NCBI GenBank assembly: GCA_041390305.1
Contig: JAWKQE010000001.1
Span: 62,001-126,000, forward strand
Direction of reading: 5' to 3'
DNA from: JACKCR01 sp041390305
Lineage (GTDB): Bacteria > Eisenbacteria > RBG-16-71-46 > CAIMUX01
DNA length: 64,000 nucleotides
In this document: in pieces, positions 28,284-36,873 of the stretch
Layout of the letters: each line of letters opens with the position of its first letter
How positions within the stretch are numbered: position 1 is the stretch's first letter
Notes under the pieces: model-generated
Databases searched by the model: none
Told to the model about the DNA's origin: nothing
Seen by the model: only the letters and a program-made list of their open reading frames with translations
Program-made: the position numbers and the translations under genes

Positions 28284-28607
28284 ATGAAGCTAGTTGCTAC
28301 TCCACTCCGCACTTCGATCCTCATCGCACTCTCGGCGATTCTGGTCGTGTTCACGACCGGTTTCGCCAATCCGGATGGGATGGTCATTCCAACACAGAGA
28401 CCAGCAGGGCCGCTCTCTTCGGACGGCACACCCTACGAGGAGCCCGAGCTGAATCCTCACGTTCCGGATGTTCCGAAGCACCCAGGAACGGTGCTGGTCG
28501 GGAGCGAGCAGATGGCTTTGGCCTCGGCCGAGTCGCGCGCGGAAAACGCGAACCTCGGCTGGATGCTTCGGCTCGCCGCCTTCTATCTCTACCGAGTGCG
28601 TTTCTAG
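28284..28607 (+). CDS. Small secreted protein, unknown function
   Basis: 107 residues with an N-terminal Sec signal (ILIALSAILVVFTTGFA) followed by a Pro-rich segment (PEEP-like stretch ELNPHVPDVPKHPG) and a short helix (LGWMLRLAAFYLY). The ATG is preceded by GGGAGG, and the next gene starts 13 bases after the stop, so the two are likely co-transcribed. No family recognised. Confidence 0.6.
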   Translation: MKLVATPLRTSILIALSAILVVFTTGFANPDGMVIPTQRPAGPLSSDGTPYEEPELNPHVPDVPKHPGTVLVGSEQMALASAESRAENANLGWMLRLAAFYLYRVRF

Positions 28608-28620
28608 GAAGGGGGGATCC

Positions 28621-30750
28621 ATGAAGCGGTCCACCCCCACGTCCTGGGACGTGAGGAGCGCGAGCCGTGCGCGCCGTCGAACGTCGCTGGAACTCGCACG
28701 CATCTACGTTTCGTCGTCGGCCTACTCGGCCGCGCTCGAGGCCCTCTCGTCCCTACCCCACAACGGTTGGGATGAAGAGATCCATCTTCTGCGGGCGGAA
28801 GCGCTCATCGGCCTCGGGCGTCTGGAAGAGGCGTCGCGAATCGTGGGCCAGCCCGTTCTCCCGGAGATGTCGACGGTCCGTCCGTTCGATTCCTGGAGAT
28901 TCCTTCTCCAGCTTCGCATTCTCCATCGTCGCGCGGAGTATCGCCGTGTCGTCGAAATCGGTCGCGCCTACTTCGACGCCGGCGATGGTGCTCCATCGGT
29001 CTACCTGGCGAGGACCGCGATGGTCGTTGCGCAATCGATGCTGGCGCAGAAGTGTCCGTCGGACGCCCGCGTCTTCTACGAGCACGTGCTCGAATTGTAT
29101 GACCGATTGGGGTCGGAAGAGGGCCAGGCAGACGCGCTGCTCGGAATCGCAAACACCTACCTACTCGATTGCCAGTGGGACAAGGCCGACGCGCTCTACC
29201 AAGAGGCACGGTTCCGCTACGAAGAACAAGGTCTGACCGACAAGGCACTCGCCGCCTGCATCAACCTCGGTGTCGTGCGGGTGAAGCGCGGTGAGTTCCG
29301 TTCAGGCAGAGAGCTCCTCGAGGACGCACTCATTCGCGCGACGCAACTCGGCTCCGCGCGCAGGATGGTGACGATCCACCTGGCGATCGCGATGGCCGAG
29401 ATTCGAAGCGGGAATCAGGGCGCGGCCAGATCTCATCTGGCCGACGTGCTCGTGGGCGCCCGAAGAACCGGTGCGGAGCGCGACCTCGGACTCGCACTGG
29501 AGTTCCTGGGCGAACTCCACCTGATGGAAGGGTGTTGGGAGCGCGCGGAGTCGACCCTGCAAAGGGCGCTCGCGATCGGACTCCGGATCGCGCCCGAAGG
29601 AGACATCGTCTTCGAGGTGATGCGTCGGTTGGCCGAGGTGTCGTTGGGGCGGGGGGATCTGAATCAGGCAAGTGCACGGGCCGAACGGGCCAAAGAGCTG
29701 GCCGAGGTGTTCGGAGACTCCTACGAAGTGGCCACCTGTCAACGGGTCCTGGCCGAGATCGCATACCGGAGAGGGGAACGTGACGAGGCCGAGCGGCGGG
29801 TGACTTCCGCGACGACCATGCTCGATCGACTTGGTGAGACGTATGAGCGAGACAGGCTCTCAGCTCTGCGCCGGCGATGGAACGGACACCTCTTCTATCG
29901 AGCCGGTTCTGGGCCGGCAGGTCGAGGCCTCGTGGCGGTCTCCCGGGGACGAAACGCCTCCCCGGACCGCGGCATGTCTCTCCGAATCAGAACGATCGAC
30001 ACCGTTGCGGCGAGCACCCTCGGGGCGTGCCCGCGGCCGCCGCTGGAGGCGGCGACCGAGGCTCAGGGGACGAGGCTCGAACCGGCACTTCGTTCGTCTG
30101 CGCCGGAGGTGACCCGGGCCCTGCTGCTGGCTAAGAGCGTCTCTGCACTGGATATCCCGCTTCTGTTACGGGGGCTGCCCGGGACAGGGCTCGAGTCCCT
30201 CAGTCGTCAGATCCACTACTGGTCCAAGAGAACGGGACCCTACGTCCCGTTCCACTGCGCCAACCTGGATCGGGATGCGCTCGAACGCGAACTATGCGGG
30301 AGGAACGGACGTTCTGGACTTCGGCAGATCGCGGACGGGGGAACGCTGTTCCTCGACGCGGTGTCGAGCCTTCGGCAAGAGTCACAGGTCCGCCTGGCGG
30401 AGTGGATCGGGGAAGTGACCGAGCCGCCGGAACGCCCTGCCCGAGTCCGGGTGATTGCCGCTTTCCGGGGGCGCCCCGGCGAAGTCGTGCAGCCGATCCA
30501 CCCGGCCCTGAGACGCCACCTCGATCGCGTCGTGATCGAACTCCCACCCCTTCGCGAGCGGTTTGAGGACATCCCACAACTCGTCCTGGATATCGTCGAG
30601 GGTTGGGAGCAGAGATTCGGCCGAGCGGTTCGAGTCCTCCCGGCCCACGTGCTCCGCGACTGGCGCAACCGTGAATGGCCGGGCAACCTGGACGAACTTC
30701 GAGAGACCGTGGAGCGATACGCACGCGAGAACCCGGCGGTCGACGGATAG
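28621..30750 (+). CDS. TPR protein fused to a degenerate sigma-54-activator AAA+ domain
   Basis: 709 residues. Residues about 10-400 form TPR-like helical repeats (ADALLGIANTYLLDCQWDKA, ALAACINLGVVRVKRGEFRS). The C-terminus from about residue 490 aligns with NtrC-type AAA+ domains: GLPGTGLE (518-525) for Walker A, GGTLFLDAV for Walker B, IELPPLRERFEDIPQLV and EWPGNLDELRE. However the Walker A lysine is Leu524, the Walker B glutamate is Ala580 (Asp579 kept), the GAFTGA loop is deleted, and no DNA-binding helix-turn-helix follows. It should neither hydrolyse ATP nor contact sigma-54. ATG 28621 has a GGGGGGAT site. A regulator or scaffold role is inference. Confidence 0.85.
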   Translation: MKRSTPTSWDVRSASRARRRTSLELARIYVSSSAYSAALEALSSLPHNGWDEEIHLLRAEALIGLGRLEEASRIVGQPVLPEMSTVRPFDSWRFLLQLRILHRRAEYRRVVEIGRAYFDAGDGAPSVYLARTAMVVAQSMLAQKCPSDARVFYEHVLELYDRLGSEEGQADALLGIANTYLLDCQWDKADALYQEARFRYEEQGLTDKALAACINLGVVRVKRGEFRSGRELLEDALIRATQLGSARRMVTIHLAIAMAEIRSGNQGAARSHLADVLVGARRTGAERDLGLALEFLGELHLMEGCWERAESTLQRALAIGLRIAPEGDIVFEVMRRLAEVSLGRGDLNQASARAERAKELAEVFGDSYEVATCQRVLAEIAYRRGERDEAERRVTSATTMLDRLGETYERDRLSALRRRWNGHLFYRAGSGPAGRGLVAVSRGRNASPDRGMSLRIRTIDTVAASTLGACPRPPLEAATEAQGTRLEPALRSSAPEVTRALLLAKSVSALDIPLLLRGLPGTGLESLSRQIHYWSKRTGPYVPFHCANLDRDALERELCGRNGRSGLRQIADGGTLFLDAVSSLRQESQVRLAEWIGEVTEPPERPARVRVIAAFRGRPGEVVQPIHPALRRHLDRVVIELPPLRERFEDIPQLVLDIVEGWEQRFGRAVRVLPAHVLRDWRNREWPGNLDELRETVERYARENPAVDG

Positions 30751-30811
30751 GGTTCGAGTCGACGAGGGAGGGTGGGCCAAGTCCCCCTCCCTCACCTTGT
30801 CGACTCGAACC
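30751..30811 (+). terminator. 61-base bulged hairpin after the TPR/AAA+ gene
   Basis: GGTTCGAGTCGAC (30751-30763) pairs with GTCGACTCGAACC (30799-30811), and GAGGGAGGG with CCCTCCCTC inside it, leaving a five-base bulge. It begins on the base after the stop codon. No T-tract follows, so a terminator or mRNA-stabilising role is inferred. Confidence 0.6.
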
Positions 30812-31220
30812 ATCCCCGCTCGTCCGATCTCCCGATCGACCTCGCCCCCGCGGGGGGCCGGTAAGGGCCTCTCCTGGTTCCGCGTGACCAAACGTCGACT
30901 TCGACCAGCGCGCGCTTTCGGCTGTTTGCTGCCCATGGCGCGGCCGAAGTTTAGGTATGGTACGCGCAGCCAAGGATCCTGCGCTCGCGCTCTCGTCCTC
31001 CAGCGCAACATCGGCGCGCGAAGTCGGCTCGTAACGGAGCGGCTCACGTCGAGAAGACTGCTCGACATCACGGGTGCCCTGGGTCACCAGGTGAGTCCGC
31101 GGGTGACCGGATCCCGAACGCCGAGGGAACGTGACGGGTCGTCCCGTCCCCACAGGAAGAGATCGATCGGTGAGGGTGCGAAGGCGACGCGCGTCTCACC
31201 AAACAGGGAGGGAGTCCCGC
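30812..31220 (+). promoter_or_regulatory. Leader region of the tkt-zwf-pgl operon
   Basis: 409 bases without a credible gene, presumed to hold the tkt promoter and leader. A relatively AT-rich spot at 30948-30962 (AAGTTTAGGTATGGT) may be a -10 region, but no matching -35 was found. Open frames here are shadows of biased composition. Confidence 0.4.
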
Positions 31221-33248
31221 ATGTCTTGGACCGCCGCGATGCCGTTGACGGAGCTCGCCGTCAACACGATCCGTACGCTTTCCATGGACGGTGTCCAGGC
31301 AGCCAACTCGGGACATCCGGGAACGCCGATGGCGTTGGCGCCTCTCACCTATCTCCTCTGGACGGAGGAGATGCGGTATGACCCCAAGCACCCCGATTGG
31401 CCCGACCGGGATCGGTTCGTACTGTCGGCAGGACACGCGTCGATGCTTCTCTACTCGATGCTCCATCTCTCCGGCTACGACCTGTCGCTCGACGAGTTGA
31501 AGTCGTTCCGTCAGTGGGGAAGCCGGACGGCCGGCCACCCGGAGAGGGGGATGATCCCGGGAGTCGAAGTCACGACGGGACCTCTCGGACAGGGCATCTC
31601 CAATGCGGTTGGGCTCGCGGTTGCCGAGCAGATGCTGGCCGCCCGCTTCAATCGACCGGCCAGTGCCGTGATGGATCACCGAACCTGGGTGATCTGCTCG
31701 GACGGTGATCTGATGGAGGGCGTCGCCTACGAAGCGTGTTCGCTTGCCGGCCACCTCGGGCTCGGGAAGTTGATCTGCTTCTACGACGACAACAAAATCT
31801 CGATCGCGGGCAGTACGGATCTCGCGTTCACGGAAGACGTTCCCGCGCGGTTCGACTCGATGGGGTGGCAGACTCTGTCCGTCCACGACATCAACGACCT
31901 CGACGCACTTCGCGCCGCCATTCGTGAGGCGAAGGCGGATACGTCCCGGCCGACGCTCATCTCCGTCCGATCCGTCATCGGTTTCGGAAGCCCGCACCGC
32001 GCCGGAACGAAGGAGGCACACGGAGAGCCGCTCGGAGTCGACGAGGTGAAGGCAACGAAGCGCATCTACGGATGGCCCGAGGACGAGACGTTCCTCGTTC
32101 CCGATGAGGTGAAGGCACTCTTTGCGGAGAAGGTCGAAGAGCGCGCGCGCTCTCGTGCCGAATGGACGTCGTTGAAGGAGCGGTACGCCGGTGAGCACCC
32201 GAACGACGCTGCCGAGTTGAACCGGGTCTTCTCTCGCGAGCTCCCGCAGGATTGGCTGTCCGCCTGTCTCGGCGTCGAGGACGCGGGGAAGCCGGAAGCG
32301 ACGCGGAGTTCGTCCGGACGGATCCTCCAGGCACTCGCTGCGTCGATCCCCGAGCTCGTCGGAGGTTCCGCGGACCTCGATCCGTCGACCAAGACCTACC
32401 TCAAGACGAGTACGAACTTCTCCAAGGAGGATCGTACCGGGCGGAACATCCAGTTCGGGATCCGCGAGCACGGCATGGGTTCGATCGTGAACGGAATGGC
32501 AGCGCACGGCGGTCTTCGTCCCTTTGGATCGACGTTCTTCGTGTTCTCCGACTATCTGCGACCCGTCCTACGGTTGGCCGCGCTTTCTCACCTGCCGTCG
32601 GTGTTCGTCTTCACGCACGACTCCATCGGCCTCGGGGAGGACGGTCCGACCCATCAGCCGATCGAGCATCTGGCCTCTCTGCGCGCGATCCCGGGGCTCC
32701 ACGTCCATCGGCCCGCCGACACTCGAGAGACGGCGGAGTGTTGGCGAGCCGTGATCGAAAGACAGGACGGGCCCGCGGTACTGGTCCTGAGTCGACAGAA
32801 CCTGCCGACTCTCGAGCGCGGTCACGCCGGGTTGGGCCAGGAAGACGGTGCCTATCGTGGAGGCTATGTGCTCCGCGAGTCGACGCCGTCGGCCGGCGGA
32901 GGAGCTACGGTCACGCTGATCGCGACTGGATCAGAGGTCGAGGTCGCGATGGCCGCCGCCGCGCAGCTCGAGGCGGCCGGAACCAGCGCCCGCGTCGTCA
33001 GCATGCCGTGTTGGGAGCGGTTCGAGGAGCAGGACCCGACCTACCGACGGTCGGTGCTCGGACCAGACGACGGTGTGCGCGTGTCGATCGAAGCCGCCTC
33101 CACCTTCGGATGGTGTCGGTATCTCGGCGGTCGCGGGAGAGCGATCGGGATCGACCACTTCGGCGCGTCAGCGCCTGGCCCCAGGAACATGGAAGAGTTC
33201 GGCTTCAGGCCGGAACACGTAGTCCAAACGGTGAAGGAGCTGCTCTGA
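31221..33248 (+). CDS. tkt: Transketolase
   Basis: 675-residue thiamine-diphosphate enzyme that moves two-carbon units in the non-oxidative pentose phosphate pathway. The N-terminus includes AANSGHPGTPMALAP and the ThDP motif begins SDGDLMEGVAYEACSLAGHL and ends YDDNKISI. The pyrimidine-binding half has FGIREHGMGSIVNGMAAHGG with the catalytic Glu, and HDSIGLGEDGPTHQPIEHLA. The C-terminal domain starts VTLIATGSEVEVAM. ATG 31221 has AGGGAGGGAG upstream; the frame opens further to 31131. It overlaps zwf by TGATG. Confidence 0.96.
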   Translation: MSWTAAMPLTELAVNTIRTLSMDGVQAANSGHPGTPMALAPLTYLLWTEEMRYDPKHPDWPDRDRFVLSAGHASMLLYSMLHLSGYDLSLDELKSFRQWGSRTAGHPERGMIPGVEVTTGPLGQGISNAVGLAVAEQMLAARFNRPASAVMDHRTWVICSDGDLMEGVAYEACSLAGHLGLGKLICFYDDNKISIAGSTDLAFTEDVPARFDSMGWQTLSVHDINDLDALRAAIREAKADTSRPTLISVRSVIGFGSPHRAGTKEAHGEPLGVDEVKATKRIYGWPEDETFLVPDEVKALFAEKVEERARSRAEWTSLKERYAGEHPNDAAELNRVFSRELPQDWLSACLGVEDAGKPEATRSSSGRILQALAASIPELVGGSADLDPSTKTYLKTSTNFSKEDRTGRNIQFGIREHGMGSIVNGMAAHGGLRPFGSTFFVFSDYLRPVLRLAALSHLPSVFVFTHDSIGLGEDGPTHQPIEHLASLRAIPGLHVHRPADTRETAECWRAVIERQDGPAVLVLSRQNLPTLERGHAGLGQEDGAYRGGYVLRESTPSAGGGATVTLIATGSEVEVAMAAAAQLEAAGTSARVVSMPCWERFEEQDPTYRRSVLGPDDGVRVSIEAASTFGWCRYLGGRGRAIGIDHFGASAPGPRNMEEFGFRPEHVVQTVKELL

Positions 33249-34843
33249 TGATCGACGGCAAGGGGCCTCTCGAGTCCGTCGCCGAGTCGAAGGACTTGGC
33301 CGACTCGATTCTCGCTTCGCAGGGGCGGCTCGATCCCGATCGGCCCGTCAGCATCGTGATTTTCGGCGCGACCGGGGATCTCGCGAAGCGGAAGCTGTTA
33401 CCCGCTCTCTACGCGCTGCGTTGCGGCGGATTCCTTCCGGAGCGATTCTCGCTCATCGGGAACTCGCGCAGCGAGAGGAGCGACGACGTCTTCCGGGACG
33501 AGATGAAGGAAGCGGTAGGAAAGCACAGCCGGCTCGGGAATCTCGACGAGGAACTCTGGTCCGGATTCGCGCAGAACATGCACTACGTGCAGGGCGCGCT
33601 CGAGGATCCCCAGACGTTCCAGCTGATTCGCGAAAAGCTCGAGGCCGTCGAAGCGGACGCGAAGGACAACTCGATCCGTCTCTACTACCTCGCGATTCCT
33701 CCGACGTCGTTTCCCGAGGCACTGCGCAACATCGCGTCGTCCGGACTCTCTCAGCGGGAGACGCCGGAACGGGTGCGGATCATCGTCGAGAAGCCGTTTG
33801 GAGAGGACTTGGAGTCCGCCCGCGTTCTCAACCAGCAGGTCCATACGGCGTTCACCGAGAACCAGATCTACCGGATCGATCACTACCTGGGGAAAGAGAC
33901 GGTGCAGAACATCTTGGTGTTCCGTCTCGCCAACGGGATCTTCGAGCCGTTGTGGAACCGCCGATACGTCGACCACGTGCAGATCACGGTTGCGGAAACA
34001 CTCGGCGTCGGGCGTCGTGGTGACTACTTCGACAAGGCGGGCGTCCTGCGGGACATCGTCCAGAACCACATGCTCCAGCTCCTCTGCCTCGTGGGGATGG
34101 AGGTGCCTATCCGGTTCCGCGCCGAGCACGTCCGGAACGAGAAGGTGAAGGTGCTCATGGCTCTCAACCGCCTGAGTGAGGAGGACATTCGCAAGTCGGT
34201 GGTGAGAGGACAGTATGCGGAAGGGGAGATCGACGGCGAGCGGGTCCCCGCGTACCGCTACGAGCAGGACGTCGATCCGCACTCCAAGACCGAGACGTTT
34301 GCGGCCTTCAAGTGCTATGTCGACAACTGGCGCTGGGCAGGGGTCCCGTTCTACCTGAGGGCCGGAAAGCGTCTCAAGACGCGGTCGACCGAGATCACCA
34401 TCACGTTCAAGCAGCCGCCACTCGCGCTCTTCCGCGCCGCCCACGAGCGGCTGCCTGATCCGAACGTGCTGATCCTGCAGATCCAGCCGGAAGAGGGGAT
34501 CCTCCTTCGGGTCGGATCCAAGCGGCCGGGCACGAAGTTCTCGATCGATCCGGTCGAGCTCGCGTTCCACTACCAGACGTCGTTCGAGTCTTCGCCTCCG
34601 GAGGCGTACGAGCGACTTCTCCTCGACGCGATCCACGGGGACAGCACGCTCTTCGCGCGCGAGGACGAGGTCGACTATGCGTGGCGTTTCATCGATCCGA
34701 TGCTGAGCGCCTGGTGTACGACCGAGCACTGTCCGGTCCATCCGTACTGGGCCGGGAGTTGGGGCCCGGATGCGTCGGACCGGATCATGGAGCGTGACGG
34801 TCGGGCCTGGCGGAACGAAGTGCCCGGGGCGCCTCGTCGCTGA
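33248..34843 (+). CDS. zwf: Glucose-6-phosphate 1-dehydrogenase
   Basis: 531-residue first enzyme of the oxidative pentose phosphate pathway, making 6-phosphogluconolactone and reduced nicotinamide. The dinucleotide loop is FGATGDLAKRKLLPALY, and the active site is RIDHYLGKETVQN with the catalytic His and substrate Lys. EKPFGEDLESA and RAGKRLKTRSTEITI are also conserved. It starts within the tkt stop (TGATG) and overlaps pgl by four bases, so the three genes are translationally coupled. A gnd gene is not in the cluster, so 6-phosphogluconate decarboxylation must be encoded elsewhere if present. Confidence 0.97.
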   Translation: MIDGKGPLESVAESKDLADSILASQGRLDPDRPVSIVIFGATGDLAKRKLLPALYALRCGGFLPERFSLIGNSRSERSDDVFRDEMKEAVGKHSRLGNLDEELWSGFAQNMHYVQGALEDPQTFQLIREKLEAVEADAKDNSIRLYYLAIPPTSFPEALRNIASSGLSQRETPERVRIIVEKPFGEDLESARVLNQQVHTAFTENQIYRIDHYLGKETVQNILVFRLANGIFEPLWNRRYVDHVQITVAETLGVGRRGDYFDKAGVLRDIVQNHMLQLLCLVGMEVPIRFRAEHVRNEKVKVLMALNRLSEEDIRKSVVRGQYAEGEIDGERVPAYRYEQDVDPHSKTETFAAFKCYVDNWRWAGVPFYLRAGKRLKTRSTEITITFKQPPLALFRAAHERLPDPNVLILQIQPEEGILLRVGSKRPGTKFSIDPVELAFHYQTSFESSPPEAYERLLLDAIHGDSTLFAREDEVDYAWRFIDPMLSAWCTTEHCPVHPYWAGSWGPDASDRIMERDGRAWRNEVPGAPRR

Positions 34844-35664
34844 TGGCTGCCGCGTCGACGTCTTCGTCCCGTCTCGTGACGAGAGTCGCCGTTGCGGAGA
34901 ACGACGAGCAATGGACGGCGTGGGCGGCGGAGGAGTTCGTCTGGTCTGCCGCGATGGCGTGGCTGGAGCGAGGCGCGTTCCACGTAGTCGTTCCGGGTGG
35001 GAGTACGCCGCGCGCCGTGCTCACGCGTGTGGCCGCGCGCAAGGACGTCATCGTTGGTCGCCCCGCCGCCCCTCGTGAGGGCACCGGGATTCGCGTCTCC
35101 TTGGCCGACGTGTGGGCGAATACGCATGTGTACTTCGGCGACGAACGCGGGGTCGGGCCGGATCACCCGGACAGCAACTTCGGCATGGTGCGTGATTCCT
35201 GGCTCGCGAAGGTCTCCATTCCTTCTTCGCAGGTTCACAGAATCCTGGGAGAGCTGGCGCTCGAGGAGGCGGCACGGGGCTACGCTGCGTTGCTCTCCGA
35301 CACGCTGCGCACGGCGGGCGACTTCGATCTGGTCGTCCTGGGCCTTGGTCCCGATGGCCATACGGCGTCACTCATTCCCGGCCGAGAGCTGGACTTCGTC
35401 GCCGATTCGTGGGTCGGCGTCGGTCCCGCGCCGATGTCACCGGCCCTGGTGCAGCGTGTGACGATGACGGGCGACGCTCTCAAGAGAACCCGGCGGATGG
35501 TGTTTTGGGCGAAGGGTGAGGAGAAGGCCGAAGTGGTGCACTCGGCTCTCGGCGGCGGCGGAATGCGGACGATCGTCCCGCATGTGCTGCCTGCGAGCGG
35601 ATCCGTCACCTGGATGCTGGATGCACGGTCTGCTCTGGATCTACGGCGGAGTCGCCCCAGGTAG
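34843..35664 (+). CDS. pgl: 6-phosphogluconolactonase
   Basis: 273-residue lactonase of the DevB/NagB-like fold that hydrolyses the product of Zwf. Motifs: FHVVVPGGSTPRAVL, VYFGDERGVGPDHPDSNFGM and LGLGPDGHTASLIPG, which form the phosphosugar pocket and include the catalytic His region. The ATG shares bases with the zwf stop, completing a tightly coupled tkt-zwf-pgl unit. Length is slightly above average because of an insertion near residues 70-85 (VGRPAAPREGTGIRV). Confidence 0.92.
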   Translation: MAAASTSSSRLVTRVAVAENDEQWTAWAAEEFVWSAAMAWLERGAFHVVVPGGSTPRAVLTRVAARKDVIVGRPAAPREGTGIRVSLADVWANTHVYFGDERGVGPDHPDSNFGMVRDSWLAKVSIPSSQVHRILGELALEEAARGYAALLSDTLRTAGDFDLVVLGLGPDGHTASLIPGRELDFVADSWVGVGPAPMSPALVQRVTMTGDALKRTRRMVFWAKGEEKAEVVHSALGGGGMRTIVPHVLPASGSVTWMLDARSALDLRRSRPR

Positions 35665-35720
35665 CCGCCGATGGTCGATCGGCCCGCCTCTCACGGGGCG
35701 TTGGAAGTGAGCCGGGTCCC

Positions 35721-36452
35721 TTACGCGCTCTTCCTGAGCTCGTCGAGGATTTCGTTCAGCAGCTGATTCGTGTGGCGGCTCTCGGCCACGGCCTCCCGCG
35801 TCAGCGCGATCGCCTCCTGCTGCCGCTCGAGTGAGATCTGGTGGTCCTGCATCACCTTGTCCTGCGCCGACATCGTGCGGTCGATCTGCTGGTTCGCCTT
35901 CCTCGAAAGGGCGATCACGAGGAAGATGAGCAGGGCCGCGATTCCGATCCAGACCCAGCTGCTCAGCGAGAAGCACGAGTACCAGAACGGAGCCGAGTAG
36001 TTTTCCGACAGGGACTGCTGCCACTCGACGGCGGAGAGCCATTCATCGATGTCGTTCTGATAGTAGAGCGTGTTGTTCCGCTCCCAGAGTCCGATGCTCT
36101 GGAAGTGGCGCTGATGGACTTCATCGGGCATGTCCGGGAAGTCGACTTCGATGATCGCGATCCGATTGTCGAGTGGGTCGTCACTCGCGATCCCGAGATC
36201 ATCGATCGCGACATTGACGACTTCGAGTTCGCCCTCGAACGGGAACCGCTCCGTCGAGAAGTGATACCGCTTCTCGCCGATCTTCTCGAAGACGAGAGTC
36301 TGCGGGTCGCTTCGCTGGATCTCCTCCCACGCGTCGAGTGCACTCTCCCGCGTCAATGCCGCGGTCGGGACATCCGGAATGGCCAGAGTCAGGAGCCCAG
36401 CGAGCACGAGGCCAAAGGCAAGAGGTATGGATAGGGACAGCCATCGAAGCAC
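35721..36452 (-). CDS. Membrane protein with coiled-coil tail, unknown function
   Basis: 243 residues from a GTG at 36452, preceded by GAGGAG at eight bases; the frame opens further upstream without a good site. Topology: signal/anchor helix (LSIPLAFGLVLAGLLTLAI), a soluble extracytoplasmic region rich in acidic residues (EWLSAVEWQQSLSE), a second helix (WVWIGIAALLIFLVIALS), then a cytoplasmic coiled coil (QDKVMQDHQISLERQQEAIA). No family recognised. It is convergent with pgl and lies downstream of gdhA on the same strand, though a plus-strand terminator separates them. Confidence 0.65.
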   Translation of the reverse strand: MLRWLSLSIPLAFGLVLAGLLTLAIPDVPTAALTRESALDAWEEIQRSDPQTLVFEKIGEKRYHFSTERFPFEGELEVVNVAIDDLGIASDDPLDNRIAIIEVDFPDMPDEVHQRHFQSIGLWERNNTLYYQNDIDEWLSAVEWQQSLSENYSAPFWYSCFSLSSWVWIGIAALLIFLVIALSRKANQQIDRTMSAQDKVMQDHQISLERQQEAIALTREAVAESRHTNQLLNEILDELRKSA

Positions 36453-36659
36453 GGGGGAGTCTCCTCGGGAGGACGGTTCGGGTAGCTGGAAACATTGCCC
36501 CGGCTCGGGAAGAAAGATCCGGTTTCGGGGGTACCCGCACCCTATCGTCCGTTCCACCTCCTCTCTTGATCGGTTTTCTCGGTGAATCGGACAGGCGTGG
36601 CAAGGCGCCAGTAAGTGCTGTTTTGGGTGTGCTTTAGGCGTGTTTGGCGGGTGCGGCGG

Positions 36660-36809
36660 ACCTGGAGGGTGGGCTGCAGAACAGAATCTGCGCTCGTCGA
36701 TCTGCGCCTGTTGCTAGACTCGCGAAAGCGGTTCTGGCCCGGAATGGGCCAGTGTCCTGCCGGGGTTGGACCGGGAACTCTTCACGAGCTCCCGGTCCTG
36801 GCTTTTTTT
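36660..36809 (+). ncRNA. Candidate structured small RNA ending in a terminator
   Basis: Gene-free stretch (36453-36873) between two minus-strand genes. On the plus strand it can form successive hairpins: GCAGA/TCTGC (36676-36691), a CGC-GAAA-GCG tetraloop stem (36721-36730), TGGCCC/GGGCCA (36735-36751) and a terminator with T7 (36768-36809). No plus-strand gene follows, so the structure would end its own transcript. It does not fit SRP, 6S, tmRNA or RNase P signatures that I can recognise. The 5' boundary is a guess. The alternative is a late terminator for read-through from tkt-zwf-pgl. Confidence 0.4.
36768..36809 (+). terminator. Intrinsic terminator, plus strand
   Basis: GGACCGGGA (36768-36776) pairs perfectly with TCCCGGTCC (36790-36798), followed by TGGC and seven T residues at 36803-36809. 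This is the clearest Rho-independent terminator in the window, but its orientation is opposite to both neighbouring genes. Confidence 0.8.
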
Positions 36810-36873
36810 GGCGTGGGCGTGCGTGGTGCATTTCGGCGACTCGGCTCACCCGCCGCCTCTCGGGGCAGACCGG

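Noticed and set aside
30751..30811. tRNA gene suggested by GGTTCGAGTC
   Set aside because: The sequence is one arm of a perfect long hairpin, with no acceptor stem, anticodon loop or other tRNA arms.
30200..31153. 317-codon minus-strand frame across the 30.75 kb hairpin
   Set aside because: Gly/Arg/Pro/Ser-rich, no start site or family features, and it would run antisense into the AAA+ gene.
36660..36809. SRP RNA, 6S RNA or RNase P RNA identity for the hairpin-rich stretch
   Set aside because: None of the conserved core sequences or loop arrangements of those RNAs was visible.
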